Positions 15,550 to 25,165 are shown, counted from the stretch's first letter. The stretch is DNA of 64,000 bases from Akkermansiaceae bacterium (GCA_024233005.1 JACKQE010000001.1:62001-126000), one strand, 5' to 3'. Translations and numbers: made by a program. Notes: generated by a model not told the origin, from the letters alone.

Positions 15550-18500
15550 ATGACCCGGGGCGGAGCGTCGCCAGACCACGGGGAGCATCTTGGAAAACGA
15601 ATCCTGCCAAGTCCCTTCGCCATGGATCCCCATGCGAGCAGAAGGTCAACCAGGCTGGGTAGTCTCGGCACCCTCGCTTGCCTGTGCCTCCCCTATTGCG
15701 CTGGTGCGCAGGATCTCTTCACCTCGCAGATCGAACCTCTGCTGAAAAAAAGATGCTATGAATGCCACTCTCACGAGGGCGCGATCAAAGGAGGCCTTGC
15801 GCTCGACTCAAAGTCCGGCTGGCAACAGGGCGGTGATAGCGGCCCGGCCCTCATTCCCGGGAAGCCGGAGGCGAGCCTGCTGATGAAAGCCCTGAGTCAT
15901 GCGGAGAAGGATCTCAAAATGCCCCCGAAGAAGCGGTTGCCGGCGGCGGAAATCGCCCTGCTGACGGATTGGGTGCGCCTCGGAGCGGTCGATCCACGCG
16001 TGTCTCCGATGAAAGCCAGCCAAGGACTTGTGGTCGCCGATTCCTGGGAAGTGGAATTCCAGAAACGTCTCGACTGGTGGAGTCTCAAGCCCCTGAAACC
16101 AGGGGGGCCTCCGGCGGTGGACGACTCCGGCTGGGCCACCCAGCCGGTGGACCGCTTTGTGCTCGCGTCTCTGGAAGCGGCAAAGCTCCCGCCCGCTCCC
16201 CCGGCGGATCCGGAGGTGCTCGCCCGCCGCGTTTCGCTGGTCCTCACCGGTCTCCCGCCCCGTCCCCGGGAGAGCGATTCCAGCTATGAATCGCTGGTGG
16301 AGGAGTTGCTCGGGAGCCCCCATTTCGGCGAACATTTCGCCCGTCATTGGATGGACGTGATCCGCTACACGGACACTTACGGCTACGAGTGGGACAATCC
16401 CGCCAAAGGCGCCTATGAATACCGGGATTACCTCATTCGCGCCTACAATGAAGACACCGGCTTCGACCAGTTCCTCCGGGAACAGCTGGCGGGCGATCTC
16501 CTTCCGCAACCGCGCCTCCATGCCGTCTTCCAAACCAATGAAAGCCTGATCGGCCCCATGTTCTACCATCTCGGCGAACATCGGCATGGCAGCAGCCTGA
16601 TGTTCAACGGAATCCATCAGGAAATGGTGAACAACAAGATCGACGCCTTCTCCAAGGCCTTTCTGGCCACCACCGTGGCCTGCGCGCGGTGCCACGATCA
16701 CAAGTTGGAAGCCGTCTCCCAGCAGGATTACTTCGCCCTCGCCGCCGTGTTCACGACTCCCCGCTGGACTTCGCGGGTCGTCGATGCCCCGGGAAAAAAC
16801 GACGTCGCCATCGCCAGGCTGACAACGCTGCGAGGCGCCATCCGCGAAGCCCTTGCCAACCAATGGCGCGGACCCGGCAACACCCTGAGTCCCGCCACCC
16901 TCATGGATTGGGCTCTGAAAAACCGTTCCACGTTGCAGAAGGCCCCACCCGGCGGAGTGGGGGACCCCCTGCGGCGGTTGCTCGACGGAACCACCCCGGC
17001 GCCTCCCGGAAAGCCCGTCCTTTCGGTGGCAGAGATCTGGATCGAGCTTGCCTCCGAATGGAGAACAGCCCGCCAGGCCGCCCAAAAAACCAATGCGGAC
17101 TTTTCTCCGCTCGGGGATGTGGCCGGAGGCGTGTTGCCAAAAGGATGGGTTTGTGAGGGCGATGGCATGGCCCACGGCCATGTCACCGAAGCGACCCCCT
17201 TGATTGCTCTGGAAGGAAACGATGCCGTCGCCCACTTCCTTCCGGCAGGCTTCCATACCCACGCCTTGTCGTCCAAACTGCCCGGAGCCATCCGCACCCC
17301 TCCGGAACACCGGATTCCCGGCAAAATGGTGAGCCTGAACCTCGCGGGCGGAGAATTCGGCGGCACTCTGGTGGTGGACGATCACGCGTTTCAAAACGAA
17401 ACCATTTCCTTTTTCAAAAATACCGTCCCGGCATGGAAATCCTTCGTCGATGCCCAACTGATCCATGGTGTCCAACAGGTCACGGTGGAGGTTGCCACGT
17501 CAGCGCTCAATCCCAATTTCCCTCCCCGCACGGGATTGGCTGCCGGTCTTCCCAGCAAGGACTTTGGCGATGACAAACGAAGCTGGTTCAGCCTCACCGG
17601 CATCGTCACCCACGAGAAAGCGGGAACCCCGCAGGAGGAGAGGAACGCCTTTGCACCCCTGTACGAAGGAGCTCCCCCCACGACCGCAACGGAGGCCTGG
17701 ACCCGCCTGTCGTGCTGGCTCGGCGCGGCCGTGGAACGCTGGTCCGACAACAAGTCCCGGCCCGGTGACAGTGATTTGATGAACTGGTTGCTGGAGAATC
17801 GGCGGCTCCCGCAATCCATCCTTCCGGGTAGCCGCCTTGCCGCCTTGGTGGACGAATACCGCCGCACGGAGGCCTCGATCTCCTTTCCACGGACGGTCAA
17901 CAGCATGGACGAGCGGGAAGTGGAAAAAGCCGCCTACCCGATCAATGTGCGCGGCAGTGTTGATGCTCCGGGCAAACTCATGGCGCCCGGTTTTCTGCGC
18001 CTGTTTCCAGATCACGGCCAAGTGTCCGAAAGCTCCGGAAGTGGACGCCTTGAACTCGCCAACTTACTCCTCGATCCCCAGAATCCCCTGACCGCCAGAG
18101 TCTATGTCAACCGGGTCTGGCAATGGGTCTTTGGGACTGGACTGGTTGCCACCCCGGATGATTTCGGACGCCTCGGGGCCAGGCCCTCCCATCCCGAGCT
18201 GCTCGATTGGCTGGCGCTGGAATTCATCCGGGAAGGGTGGTCCACCAAGACCCTGCTGCGTCATCTCGTGCTCAGCAATACGTTCCGACAATCCGGCCTG
18301 GTGTCCGAGGTCGCCCGCAGGCTGGATCCCTCCAACCGCCTGCTGCACCACTACCCCACACGTCGCTTGGAGGCGGAATCGATCCGCGATTCCCTCCTCG
18401 CGGTCTCCGGGTGTTTGGATCCGACGCTCTACGGCCGGCCCATTCTGCCGCCCCGCAGCGTGGAGGACCCCGCCAAGCGGTTGTTCAGCGGCCCCCTCGA

Positions 18501-18903
18501 CGGTGCAGGCCGCCGGTCGCTCTATCTGCAGATGTCGATCATGGACCCACCCAGGTTTCTCGTCGGCTTCAATCTACCGGACCTGAAGCTTCCCTCCGGC
18601 AAACGGGACGCCACGAATGTTCCGGCACAGGCCCTGGCCCTGCTCAATGATCCATTTGTCCATGCCATGGCCGGACAGTGGGCCGTTCGACTGGTTCAGG
18701 ACAAAGGCTCCGCTCCTGCCGATCGGCTGCGGGGCATGTTCCGCAGCGCGCTGGGGCGCGATCCGGATGACGGGGAATTGCAGTCCTGGACCGCCGCGGC
18801 GCATTCTTTTGCCACCCAAAACGACCTCCTGTCCGATGAGGCGGCCTGGGCCGCCGTGGCCCACACGCTTTTCAATACCAAAGAGTTCATCTACTTCCGC
18901 TGA
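15550..18903 (+). CDS. DUF1549/DUF1553 protein with planctomycete cytochrome c-type domain (PSD1 family)
   Basis: A 1117-residue exported protein. The start at 15550 follows a strong GGAGGT site. ATG 15622 would give a shorter signal peptide and is the alternative. Domains in order: a signal region, a C-type cytochrome segment with CYECH (residues 69-73), DUF1549 with HFARHWMDVIRYTDTYG, a second haem motif CARCH around residue 385-390, an inserted beta-rich domain (about 530-660), and C-terminal DUF1553 with TARVYVNRVWQWVFGTGLV, LVLSNTFRQSG and NVPAQALALLNDPFV. The family's activity is unknown; two CxxCH motifs suggest redox function in the periplasm. A DUF1501 partner follows after 54 bases. 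Confidence 0.9.
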   Translation: MTRGGASPDHGEHLGKRILPSPFAMDPHASRRSTRLGSLGTLACLCLPYCAGAQDLFTSQIEPLLKKRCYECHSHEGAIKGGLALDSKSGWQQGGDSGPALIPGKPEASLLMKALSHAEKDLKMPPKKRLPAAEIALLTDWVRLGAVDPRVSPMKASQGLVVADSWEVEFQKRLDWWSLKPLKPGGPPAVDDSGWATQPVDRFVLASLEAAKLPPAPPADPEVLARRVSLVLTGLPPRPRESDSSYESLVEELLGSPHFGEHFARHWMDVIRYTDTYGYEWDNPAKGAYEYRDYLIRAYNEDTGFDQFLREQLAGDLLPQPRLHAVFQTNESLIGPMFYHLGEHRHGSSLMFNGIHQEMVNNKIDAFSKAFLATTVACARCHDHKLEAVSQQDYFALAAVFTTPRWTSRVVDAPGKNDVAIARLTTLRGAIREALANQWRGPGNTLSPATLMDWALKNRSTLQKAPPGGVGDPLRRLLDGTTPAPPGKPVLSVAEIWIELASEWRTARQAAQKTNADFSPLGDVAGGVLPKGWVCEGDGMAHGHVTEATPLIALEGNDAVAHFLPAGFHTHALSSKLPGAIRTPPEHRIPGKMVSLNLAGGEFGGTLVVDDHAFQNETISFFKNTVPAWKSFVDAQLIHGVQQVTVEVATSALNPNFPPRTGLAAGLPSKDFGDDKRSWFSLTGIVTHEKAGTPQEERNAFAPLYEGAPPTTATEAWTRLSCWLGAAVERWSDNKSRPGDSDLMNWLLENRRLPQSILPGSRLAALVDEYRRTEASISFPRTVNSMDEREVEKAAYPINVRGSVDAPGKLMAPGFLRLFPDHGQVSESSGSGRLELANLLLDPQNPLTARVYVNRVWQWVFGTGLVATPDDFGRLGARPSHPELLDWLALEFIREGWSTKTLLRHLVLSNTFRQSGLVSEVARRLDPSNRLLHHYPTRRLEAESIRDSLLAVSGCLDPTLYGRPILPPRSVEDPAKRLFSGPLDGAGRRSLYLQMSIMDPPRFLVGFNLPDLKLPSGKRDATNVPAQALALLNDPFVHAMAGQWAVRLVQDKGSAPADRLRGMFRSALGRDPDDGELQSWTAAAHSFATQNDLLSDEAAWAAVAHTLFNTKEFIYFR

Positions 18904-18957
18904 ACGCTTTCACCCTCTTGGGAAACACGGCACCAGCATTCCATCCCCCCGCCTGTC

Positions 18958-20397
18958 ATGAAAACCTGCTCCCCCGCCTCCTGCCTTTCTCTGCGGGGAA
19001 TGTCCCGCCGAGGATTCCTCCACCGATCCGCCTGCGGTTTTGGGGGTCTGGCCCTTGCCGGGCTTCTGGGCGACCGCGCTTTCGCCGGAACCTCCGTCGG
19101 AGTTGCCTTGCGTCAGGCCCCCAAGGCCAGGAATGTGATTTTCTGTTTCATGGACGGTGGTCCCAGCCACGTGGACACTTTTGACCCCAAGCCCCTGCTC
19201 AAACGCCACGAGGGAAAGGCAATCGGCGAAAGCGCGGTTACCAAGCGCTCCCAGTCCAACGCCGCACGGGTATGGATGGGCAGTCCCTGGGAGTTCAAAC
19301 AGCGGGGCCGGAGCGGCCTCTGGGTGAGTGAACTCTTTCCCCACCTCGCTGGCGTGGCGGACAAGCTCTGTGTCGTGCGCTCCATGGTCGGCGAACTCCC
19401 GCTGCACGGACAGCAAAACCTCCTGCTCCACACCGGACGCATCCTGGGCCAGGCCCCCAGCATCGGCGCATGGATGTCCTACGGCCTCGGCTCCGAAAAC
19501 CGCAATCTTCCGGGGTATGTGGTGCTCAACAATGACTGGGTGCCCAACGGCGGCCTGGAGAACTTCGGCAGTTCCTTTCTCCCCGCATCCCACCAGGCCA
19601 CCATGATCCGCGCCAAAGGCGTGCCGGTCGACAACATGCGCTCCACCGATGACCCATCCCTGCAGCGACGCAAATTGGCCCTCCTCGCCGGACAAGATCA
19701 CCGATTCGCCGCCGAAGTGTCCGACCCGGATCCCATCGAAGCCGCCATTGCCAACTACGAGACCGCCTTCCGGATGCAGACCACGGTCCCGGAAATCGCG
19801 GACATTTCGCGTGAACCCGACTCCATCCGCAAACTCTACGGCGTCGATTCCCCTGACCCGCACCAACAATTCTACGCCATCCAGGCCCTCCGGGCTCGCC
19901 GCCTCGTCGAAAGCGGGGTGCGCTTTGTTGAGATCACCTGTCCCAGCTTTGACGGCAACAATTCTCCATGGGATCAACATGGCCTTCTGAAAAAGAACCA
20001 TGAAAAAAACGCGCTGATCACCGACCAAAGCGTTGCCGCCCTCATCGCCGACCTCGACCAGCGGGGCCTGCTGGATGAAACCATCGTCCTGTGGGCCGGA
20101 GAAATGGGCCGCACTCCACACACCCCCAAGATCACCGACACCGCCGGACGCGACCACCATGTGAACGGCTATTCCCTGTTCCTGGCGGGCGGAGGATTCC
20201 GGGGCGGGATGGCGTTCGGCGAGACAGATGATTTCGGCAACGCCGTCCTCAACGATCCCGTGACCATCCATGACATCCACGCCACCCTGCTCCACCAGAT
20301 GGGCATCGATCATGAAACACTGACTTTCCGCCACGGCGGCCGGGATCAAAGGCTCACGGATGTTCATGGTCAGGTGATCCGTGACCTGCTCGCTTGA
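18958..20397 (+). CDS. DUF1501 protein with Tat signal
   Basis: A 479-residue protein. The N-terminus carries a twin-arginine motif (MSRRGFLHRSA), then a hydrophobic stretch and an AFA cleavage site, so it should be exported folded. The body is of the alkaline-phosphatase/sulfatase-like fold typical of DUF1501: NVIFCFMDGGPSHVDTFDPKP at the metal site, SIGAWMSYGLG, WDQH, and WAGEMGRTPH followed by GRDHHVNGYS near the end. It forms a cassette with the preceding DUF1549/DUF1553 gene (54 bases). Substrate unknown. It converges with the AMP-forming ligase gene after 50 bases. Confidence 0.9.
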   Translation: MKTCSPASCLSLRGMSRRGFLHRSACGFGGLALAGLLGDRAFAGTSVGVALRQAPKARNVIFCFMDGGPSHVDTFDPKPLLKRHEGKAIGESAVTKRSQSNAARVWMGSPWEFKQRGRSGLWVSELFPHLAGVADKLCVVRSMVGELPLHGQQNLLLHTGRILGQAPSIGAWMSYGLGSENRNLPGYVVLNNDWVPNGGLENFGSSFLPASHQATMIRAKGVPVDNMRSTDDPSLQRRKLALLAGQDHRFAAEVSDPDPIEAAIANYETAFRMQTTVPEIADISREPDSIRKLYGVDSPDPHQQFYAIQALRARRLVESGVRFVEITCPSFDGNNSPWDQHGLLKKNHEKNALITDQSVAALIADLDQRGLLDETIVLWAGEMGRTPHTPKITDTAGRDHHVNGYSLFLAGGGFRGGMAFGETDDFGNAVLNDPVTIHDIHATLLHQMGIDHETLTFRHGGRDQRLTDVHGQVIRDLLA

Positions 20398-20447
20398 TGG
20401 TCAGCCCCATGGAGAATGGTGGCGGTTGCCCGCCCTATCCGCCCGGA

Positions 20448-22022
20448 TCACTGACGGGAAAGATTGGCCCGCCCCTGGCGGAGGACGAACTTCTGAATTT
20501 TCCCGGTGGCGGTCTTGGGGAGCTCGTCAATGAACTGAAAACCGTGGGGAACTTTGAAGTGGGCCAAGTGCCCCCGGCAGAAACCACGGAGGGATTCCTC
20601 ATCCGTCATTGCCCCGGGTTTGAGAACGACAAAAGCAAGGGGAGTCTCCCCCCATTTTTCATGGGGGATTCCGACCACAGCGGCCTCCTGAACGGCGGGA
20701 TGGCGGAGCAGGGTGGCCTCCACTTCGACGGAGGAAATGTTTTCGCCCCCACTGATGATGACATCCTTCAACCGGTCCCGAATCTCCAGATAGCCATCCG
20801 GATGCACCACTGCGGCGTCTCCGGTATGGAACCAACCGCCTCGGATCGCCCGGGCCGTCGCTTCCGGATCCCGGTAATACCCCGCCATCACCGCATTGCC
20901 CCGGATCACGATTTCTCCCAGGGTGGCACCGTCCGGCGGAACTTCGCGGCCATCCTCACCGACCACCCGGACTTCGGCATTGCCCAAGTATTCCACCCCC
21001 TGCCGGGATTTGATGACGGCCCGCTCACCCGGATCCAATCCCTCATGCTCGGGACGCGGCTCACTGATGGTGACAATGGGGGAAACCTCAGTCAGTCCGT
21101 AGACGTGAATGATTTCCCAACCAAGCTCCCCCTCGATCCGCGCGATCGTGGCGGCCGCCGGGGGAGCCCCGGCGGTAAAGACCCGGAGTCCCCGGGGAGC
21201 CATCCGTCGCAATGCCTCCGGAGCATGCGCAAGACTGATCAGAACGGTCGGCGCCGCGCAAAAAAGGGACACTCTCTCCCGGGCCAGGCTTTCGAAAATG
21301 AGCGACGGATCAGCTTTGGGCAGACACACGTGGCATCCCCCGACCGCGGTGACGGTCCAGACGAAGGTCCAACCGTTCGCGTGAAACATGGGCAGCACCC
21401 AGAGATAGCGATCCGCACTGGTGAGGTGGGTGTGCATGAGGTGGCCCATCAGATTCATGGCCGTGTTGCGGTGCGTGACCATGACGCCCTTGGGATCAGC
21501 GGTCGTTCCGCTGGTGTAGTTGAGGGCGATCATCCCGGTCTCCTGAATCTCTGCGGGCACGAAGTCGGTCCCGGCTCCCCCCAGCGCTGATTCGTAGTCG
21601 ATCCATCCCGGCCGGGATCCGGTGAAGGCCACGAAGTATTCCACTCCGGGCAACTGGTCGCGAATCGAGTCCACCGCATCAAGATAGTCCCCGGCGACAC
21701 AGACCACCCGGGCACCGCTGTGGTTCAGGATGTAGGCAAAATCGGCTGGACTGAGCCGGTAATTCATCGGCACGATGACCGCCCCGATCTGGGGCAGCGC
21801 GTAAAAGGCCTCCAGATGCGCATGGGTGTTCGGGGCGAGCGTGGCCACCCGGTCCCCATGGGCCACCCCCAGCGCCTGCAGCGCTCCCGACCAACGATCG
21901 CACCGCGCAAAGAACTGGCGGTAGGTGAAGCGGCGCGGGCCATCGACCACCGCCTCCTTCTCTCCGTAGAGTCGGCGGGCACGGCGGGCGAAATCGAGCG
22001 GCGAGAGCGGAGTTTCCATCAA
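20448..22022 (-). CDS. AMP-forming acyl/aryl-CoA synthetase
   Basis: A 524-residue adenylate-forming enzyme of the ANL superfamily, full length. P-loop motif YTSGTTADPKGV is at residues 169-180, the A5-type motif GLTEVSP follows, and GWFHTGDAAVVHPDGYLEIRDR is the hinge. The adenylation lysine sits in TATGKIQKF near the C-terminus. It activates a carboxylic acid to an acyl-AMP and usually then a CoA ester; fatty or aromatic acids are both possible. It is downstream of the amidoligase gene (81 bases) on the same strand, so it might serve that module, but a role in fatty acid breakdown is equally possible. Confidence 0.85.
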   Translation of the reverse strand: MMETPLSPLDFARRARRLYGEKEAVVDGPRRFTYRQFFARCDRWSGALQALGVAHGDRVATLAPNTHAHLEAFYALPQIGAVIVPMNYRLSPADFAYILNHSGARVVCVAGDYLDAVDSIRDQLPGVEYFVAFTGSRPGWIDYESALGGAGTDFVPAEIQETGMIALNYTSGTTADPKGVMVTHRNTAMNLMGHLMHTHLTSADRYLWVLPMFHANGWTFVWTVTAVGGCHVCLPKADPSLIFESLARERVSLFCAAPTVLISLAHAPEALRRMAPRGLRVFTAGAPPAAATIARIEGELGWEIIHVYGLTEVSPIVTISEPRPEHEGLDPGERAVIKSRQGVEYLGNAEVRVVGEDGREVPPDGATLGEIVIRGNAVMAGYYRDPEATARAIRGGWFHTGDAAVVHPDGYLEIRDRLKDVIISGGENISSVEVEATLLRHPAVQEAAVVGIPHEKWGETPLAFVVLKPGAMTDEESLRGFCRGHLAHFKVPHGFQFIDELPKTATGKIQKFVLRQGRANLSRQ

Positions 22023-22103
22023 CGCTGTGATGCTCTACCAAGAATGAAGGACGCCGGCAAGGCTTTTCCCCGCCGAAACCGGTCCATCGGCGCTGCAAGA
22101 GTC

Positions 22104-23186
22104 TCAGCCACTGGCAGCCGATCGGGCGTTCAAGAACCCCTCCAGATCTTCCGGCACCACTTGGAGCCGACTGTCGCCTTCCCGGGCCCATTGCAGAATG
22201 GTGGCAAAAAGCACCGCCGCGTCAAAAAGGGGACGCCCTTCCAACCAGACGGGCAGGATCCGCACTTCAAAGGTGTGCTTGTGCGCGACCGGATGAACCA
22301 GGTTCCGCAGGTTGAAATCACAGTATTTCGTCAGCGCGAGCTTGCCGAGTTCCGCCCGGGCCGTCTCCCAGTCCAAACCGGCAAAGTCCGGTGACTCAAC
22401 CAGACGGTTCAGTTCCACGGGCCAGGAGCCGAGTCGGCGGCACCGCGGATTGGTCCCCACCCGTGTCTTCAAGGCCTCACCGTGCCGGCTCAGAAATCTC
22501 ACCAGATTGGCCACGGTCGCGGCCTTGCAGAGCGGAGCGGCGTCGAAATGAAGATGAATCGCTCCTTCCACCGGAATGGTGAAGCCGAGGGAACGCGCCA
22601 ACGTGAGAAGCGTTTCCCAATGACGGAGATGATCGGATTCGATCGGAGCGGTGACCAACTCACAGGGTCTCTCCCGTTCCCCGGGCAGAGGAGCCCCGAG
22701 CACCACCGGGGTGCCGGCCTCGTCCGCGACCCGCATCATCCCTCCCTGGCCTTCCACCGGCTCCGTGCCAAACATGGCGGCAATGGGATCCAGCACGGTC
22801 CGCAGCGGAGCCGTCGCATCGGTGTGCCGCATCGTGAGTCGCAAGAGACGGGGATCGTCGCTCACGATTCGGTACCAGCCCGCCCGGGGCGGGTGCCGAC
22901 GGTCGAGGTCATCCTGCAACGTCAGATCATCGACACACTGGGCGAGAGTCTGCCCTGCCGCATCCTCGACCACAAAACCCAGGATCAGGTTTTCAAAAAA
23001 CGGGGTGTTCGGGGCTTTGCTCGGTTCTCCCTGCGGGTGAAAAAACCGGCGCACCGTGCCACCGTGGTGACCGGCGATCGCGATCGCCAAATCCTCCCGG
23101 CTGCGTCCCTTGGGAGCGAGCAACTCAATCTCCACCCCCAAACGGCCCAGACCAACCGGCGCGGAGCCGTGACCGGCAGAAGTCAT
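22104..23186 (-). CDS. Putative amidoligase (GCS-like COOH-NH2 ligase family)
   Basis: A 360-residue cytoplasmic protein. The pattern fits the amidoligase_2 family, distant relatives of glutamine synthetase and gamma-glutamylcysteine ligase: GVEIE at residues 17-21 (metal acids), CELVTAP near 175-181, HLHFD at 211-215 and, toward the end, CDFNL at 289-293 with TFEVR at 305-309. Between these, GWYRIVSDDPRLLRL and VGTNPRCRRLG are conserved-looking blocks I associate with homologues in this phylum. Such enzymes join an amine to a carboxylate with ATP. Its ATG overlaps the stop of the repeat-protein gene upstream by four bases, implying coupled synthesis. The natural substrate is unknown. It is not a known peptidoglycan ligase. 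Confidence 0.78.
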   Translation of the reverse strand: MTSAGHGSAPVGLGRLGVEIELLAPKGRSREDLAIAIAGHHGGTVRRFFHPQGEPSKAPNTPFFENLILGFVVEDAAGQTLAQCVDDLTLQDDLDRRHPPRAGWYRIVSDDPRLLRLTMRHTDATAPLRTVLDPIAAMFGTEPVEGQGGMMRVADEAGTPVVLGAPLPGERERPCELVTAPIESDHLRHWETLLTLARSLGFTIPVEGAIHLHFDAAPLCKAATVANLVRFLSRHGEALKTRVGTNPRCRRLGSWPVELNRLVESPDFAGLDWETARAELGKLALTKYCDFNLRNLVHPVAHKHTFEVRILPVWLEGRPLFDAAVLFATILQWAREGDSRLQVVPEDLEGFLNARSAASG

Positions 23187-23728
23187 TGACCGCGCTTGGC
23201 CGATCGGAGCGCTTTTTGTATGACATTTTCATGACCGCCAACGAGCAGGCTGGTCATGGTGGCTTTGGATTCGCCAATCCCGGTGCCCCAATATTGGCCA
23301 AGCAACTCGGCGTCGTCGAACGTGTAACCTCCATCGGTGAACCAGCAGGGCATGTCCGAAGGATCCTTTTTCAACGCCTCGCCGCGGGCATTGCGGATGT
23401 GGATCAGTCCATCTTCCGGACCGAAATCCAGCATTTTCTGGCCGAGACGGTACTTGGCATCGAGCGCGGATTTTTCTCCCCAGAAGGCCGCCAATACCAA
23501 CGCGTCACAGTAGTTGTATCCCTGCGCAAAATATTTTTCGATCGCGGCACTCTGTCCGTTTTGCGGTTGATTCTGCCGAATGGTCAATCCCTTGGGATCC
23601 TTGGCGTCCAATTGCTCCTGGGCGGCTGTGAGAATAACCAGTGATACCGCGGTGGTCGCCACTGTGGTCGCCAAGCGCGACTGGGTTGACTTGCGGGAGT
23701 TTGGACGGTCGGCGGTACGGGTCTTCAT
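23183..23728 (-). CDS. Small exported repeat protein coupled to the amidoligase
   Basis: A 181-residue protein of unknown family. A basic, Ser/Thr-rich N-terminus leads to a hydrophobic stretch at about 19-37 (signal peptide or anchor). The body contains an internal repeat of 14 residues, Y-x-[YF]-x-D-A-x-x-L-[AG]-x-[FY]-W-G, at 71-84 and 135-148, each preceded by Gly and followed 7-8 residues later by a conserved Lys (92 and 155). Both copies are aromatic-rich and likely helical, suggesting a duplicated small domain. Its stop overlaps the amidoligase start by four bases. It may be a substrate, adaptor or regulator of that enzyme; this is inference. Confidence 0.72.
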   Translation of the reverse strand: MKTRTADRPNSRKSTQSRLATTVATTAVSLVILTAAQEQLDAKDPKGLTIRQNQPQNGQSAAIEKYFAQGYNYCDALVLAAFWGEKSALDAKYRLGQKMLDFGPEDGLIHIRNARGEALKKDPSDMPCWFTDGGYTFDDAELLGQYWGTGIGESKATMTSLLVGGHENVIQKALRSAKRGQ

Positions 23729-23863
23729 TTCCGAAGTTCTCCTGCCCCCCCTTTCTTGGCAAGCGATATCCCATGTCGCTCAGTGAAAATTCTGTGCCTT
23801 GGGGACGGGTCCGAAAATTTCGGAGAAAGAATACCTTCAGGCCATCTGGGGAGCGCTCGGATA

Positions 23864-24664
23864 TCAGTCAGCGCCGCTCCCTCCAGACCTGCTGGTGCGG
23901 CGGAATTCGGAGACCACCTCCGACGCGCCGGCCACCAGGAACCGCAGGTCCGAACCCACCGTGACAAAGTCCGCCCCGATCCCGGTCATGCGCCTCGCAT
24001 AGGCCACGGTGGCATTGTGGATGCCGACCCACTTGCCCTTGGCTTTGGCGGCATGCACAATCCGCTCGATCGCCTTCACCACGGGCGTTTCCTCCTGGTC
24101 GAATTTCGGGGTGCAGCCCAATGCCAGTGACAGATCGGCGGGCCCGATGTAAATGGCCTTCAACTCCTCCACATCCAGGATGGCATCCAGATGGTCGAGC
24201 GCTTCCCGGCTTTCGATCATGGCGATGGAAAGGACCTCTTCATTGGCATTTTGGTAATAGTCCGGCCCGGCGTGAAGTCCCACCCGGATGGGACCAAAGC
24301 TGCGGTTGCCTTCCGGGGCATAGAGACAAGCCCGGGCAAAGCGGCGCGCCTCCGCGGCGGTGTTGATCATGGGGCAAATGATCCCGTAACAACCGGCATC
24401 CAGCATCCGCATGATGATGCCCTCCTCCAGCCAGGGAACCCGTGCCATGGCCACGGTTTGGGTGGTGGATAGCGCGGTCAGCATACCCAGGGCGGAGGCA
24501 TAGTCGCTCAAACCATGCTGCAGATCGATCGTTAGCGAGTCCCATCCCTGATGCGCCATCGCTTCAGCGGAGGGGATGCTGGGGATGGCCAGCCAACCGT
24601 TCAAGGTCGGCCGCCCGGATCTCCAAAGGTCGAGGAGTGGATTCTTTGCGGGCATGGATGCCAA
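23864..24664 (-). CDS. HpcH/HpaI-family aldolase
   Basis: A 266-residue class II-type pyruvate aldolase with a TIM-barrel fold. Diagnostic segments are LTIDLQHGLSDY, the metal-site region with MIESREALDHLDAIL, and YIGPADLSLALG, which fit 2-keto-3-deoxy acid or 4-hydroxy-2-oxo-heptanedioate aldolases. It cleaves or forms a C-C bond to pyruvate; the real substrate (sugar acid or aromatic breakdown product) cannot be told. A shorter start at ATG 24655 is possible. It is on the same strand as, and 135 bases upstream of, the repeat-protein gene. Confidence 0.88.
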   Translation of the reverse strand: MASMPAKNPLLDLWRSGRPTLNGWLAIPSIPSAEAMAHQGWDSLTIDLQHGLSDYASALGMLTALSTTQTVAMARVPWLEEGIIMRMLDAGCYGIICPMINTAAEARRFARACLYAPEGNRSFGPIRVGLHAGPDYYQNANEEVLSIAMIESREALDHLDAILDVEELKAIYIGPADLSLALGCTPKFDQEETPVVKAIERIVHAAKAKGKWVGIHNATVAYARRMTGIGADFVTVGSDLRFLVAGASEVVSEFRRTSRSGGSGAD

Positions 24665-24769
24665 ACCAATCGAACATTTCCAGGCCTTTGGCGAGCAGCT
24701 TTGGAGCTTCCGCAGCAGGTTTTTCCAGAATCGCCGGTTGCCTCCCCGGACACCGGGTTGGTCGGAACC

Positions 24770-25165
24770 CTAAATGTCAGCGGCCACTGGTTCCCGCCTG
24801 GTCCGGTCCGGTCGGGCCAAAAGCGTCACGATGAGAATGTAAAAGCACATCACGACGGAAAAAAGGGGGAACTGCAGTGCCGACGGCAGACTGTAGACCA
24901 GTGAGAGGGTTGGGATCCAAACCAACCAATTCGTCACCAGCGCCGTGGGGCACGTGCGCGTCCAGAACTCCCGGTCCAGGGAAGCCCGCGTGCGGGCCCA
25001 GGAGCCTCCCAGATCCACCCAGCGCAGGGCGATGAGCACGGTGGGCACAAACCACAAGGGACTCATGATGAACTGGTCCACGGCCACCTTGGAGAGGAGC
25101 GTCCGGGCATCATGACCGGCCCCGAACAACCACCCCTGCAGCTGGTAAAACAGATCGATTTCCAT
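24770..25165 (-). CDS. Mpv17/PMP22-like membrane protein, probably N-terminally truncated
   Basis: About 131 residues from ATG 25165; the frame is open to 25348 but the upstream part does not look like this family. Features of bacterial Mpv17/PMP22 homologues: GYRGMEIDLFYQLQGWLFG (the GYRG lies just before the ATG), KVAVDQFIMSPLWF, then NWLVWIPTLSLVYSLPSALQ near the end, with two to three hydrophobic helices. Homologues are longer at the N-terminus, so this copy appears cut short or frameshifted where the low-GC gene-poor stretch begins. A small conductance or membrane-integrity role is described for the eukaryotic family; the bacterial role is unknown. It could be a pseudogene. Confidence 0.5.
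   Translation of the reverse strand: MEIDLFYQLQGWLFGAGHDARTLLSKVAVDQFIMSPLWFVPTVLIALRWVDLGGSWARTRASLDREFWTRTCPTALVTNWLVWIPTLSLVYSLPSALQFPLFSVVMCFYILIVTLLARPDRTRREPVAADI

Noticed and set aside
15808..17475. Minus-strand open frame (555 codons) inside the first DUF1549/DUF1553 gene
   Set aside because: Antisense shadow of a conserved gene; composition and lack of motifs support this.
18910..20367. Minus-strand open frame (485 codons) opposite the DUF1501 gene
   Set aside because: Shadow of a gene with Tat signal and family motifs.
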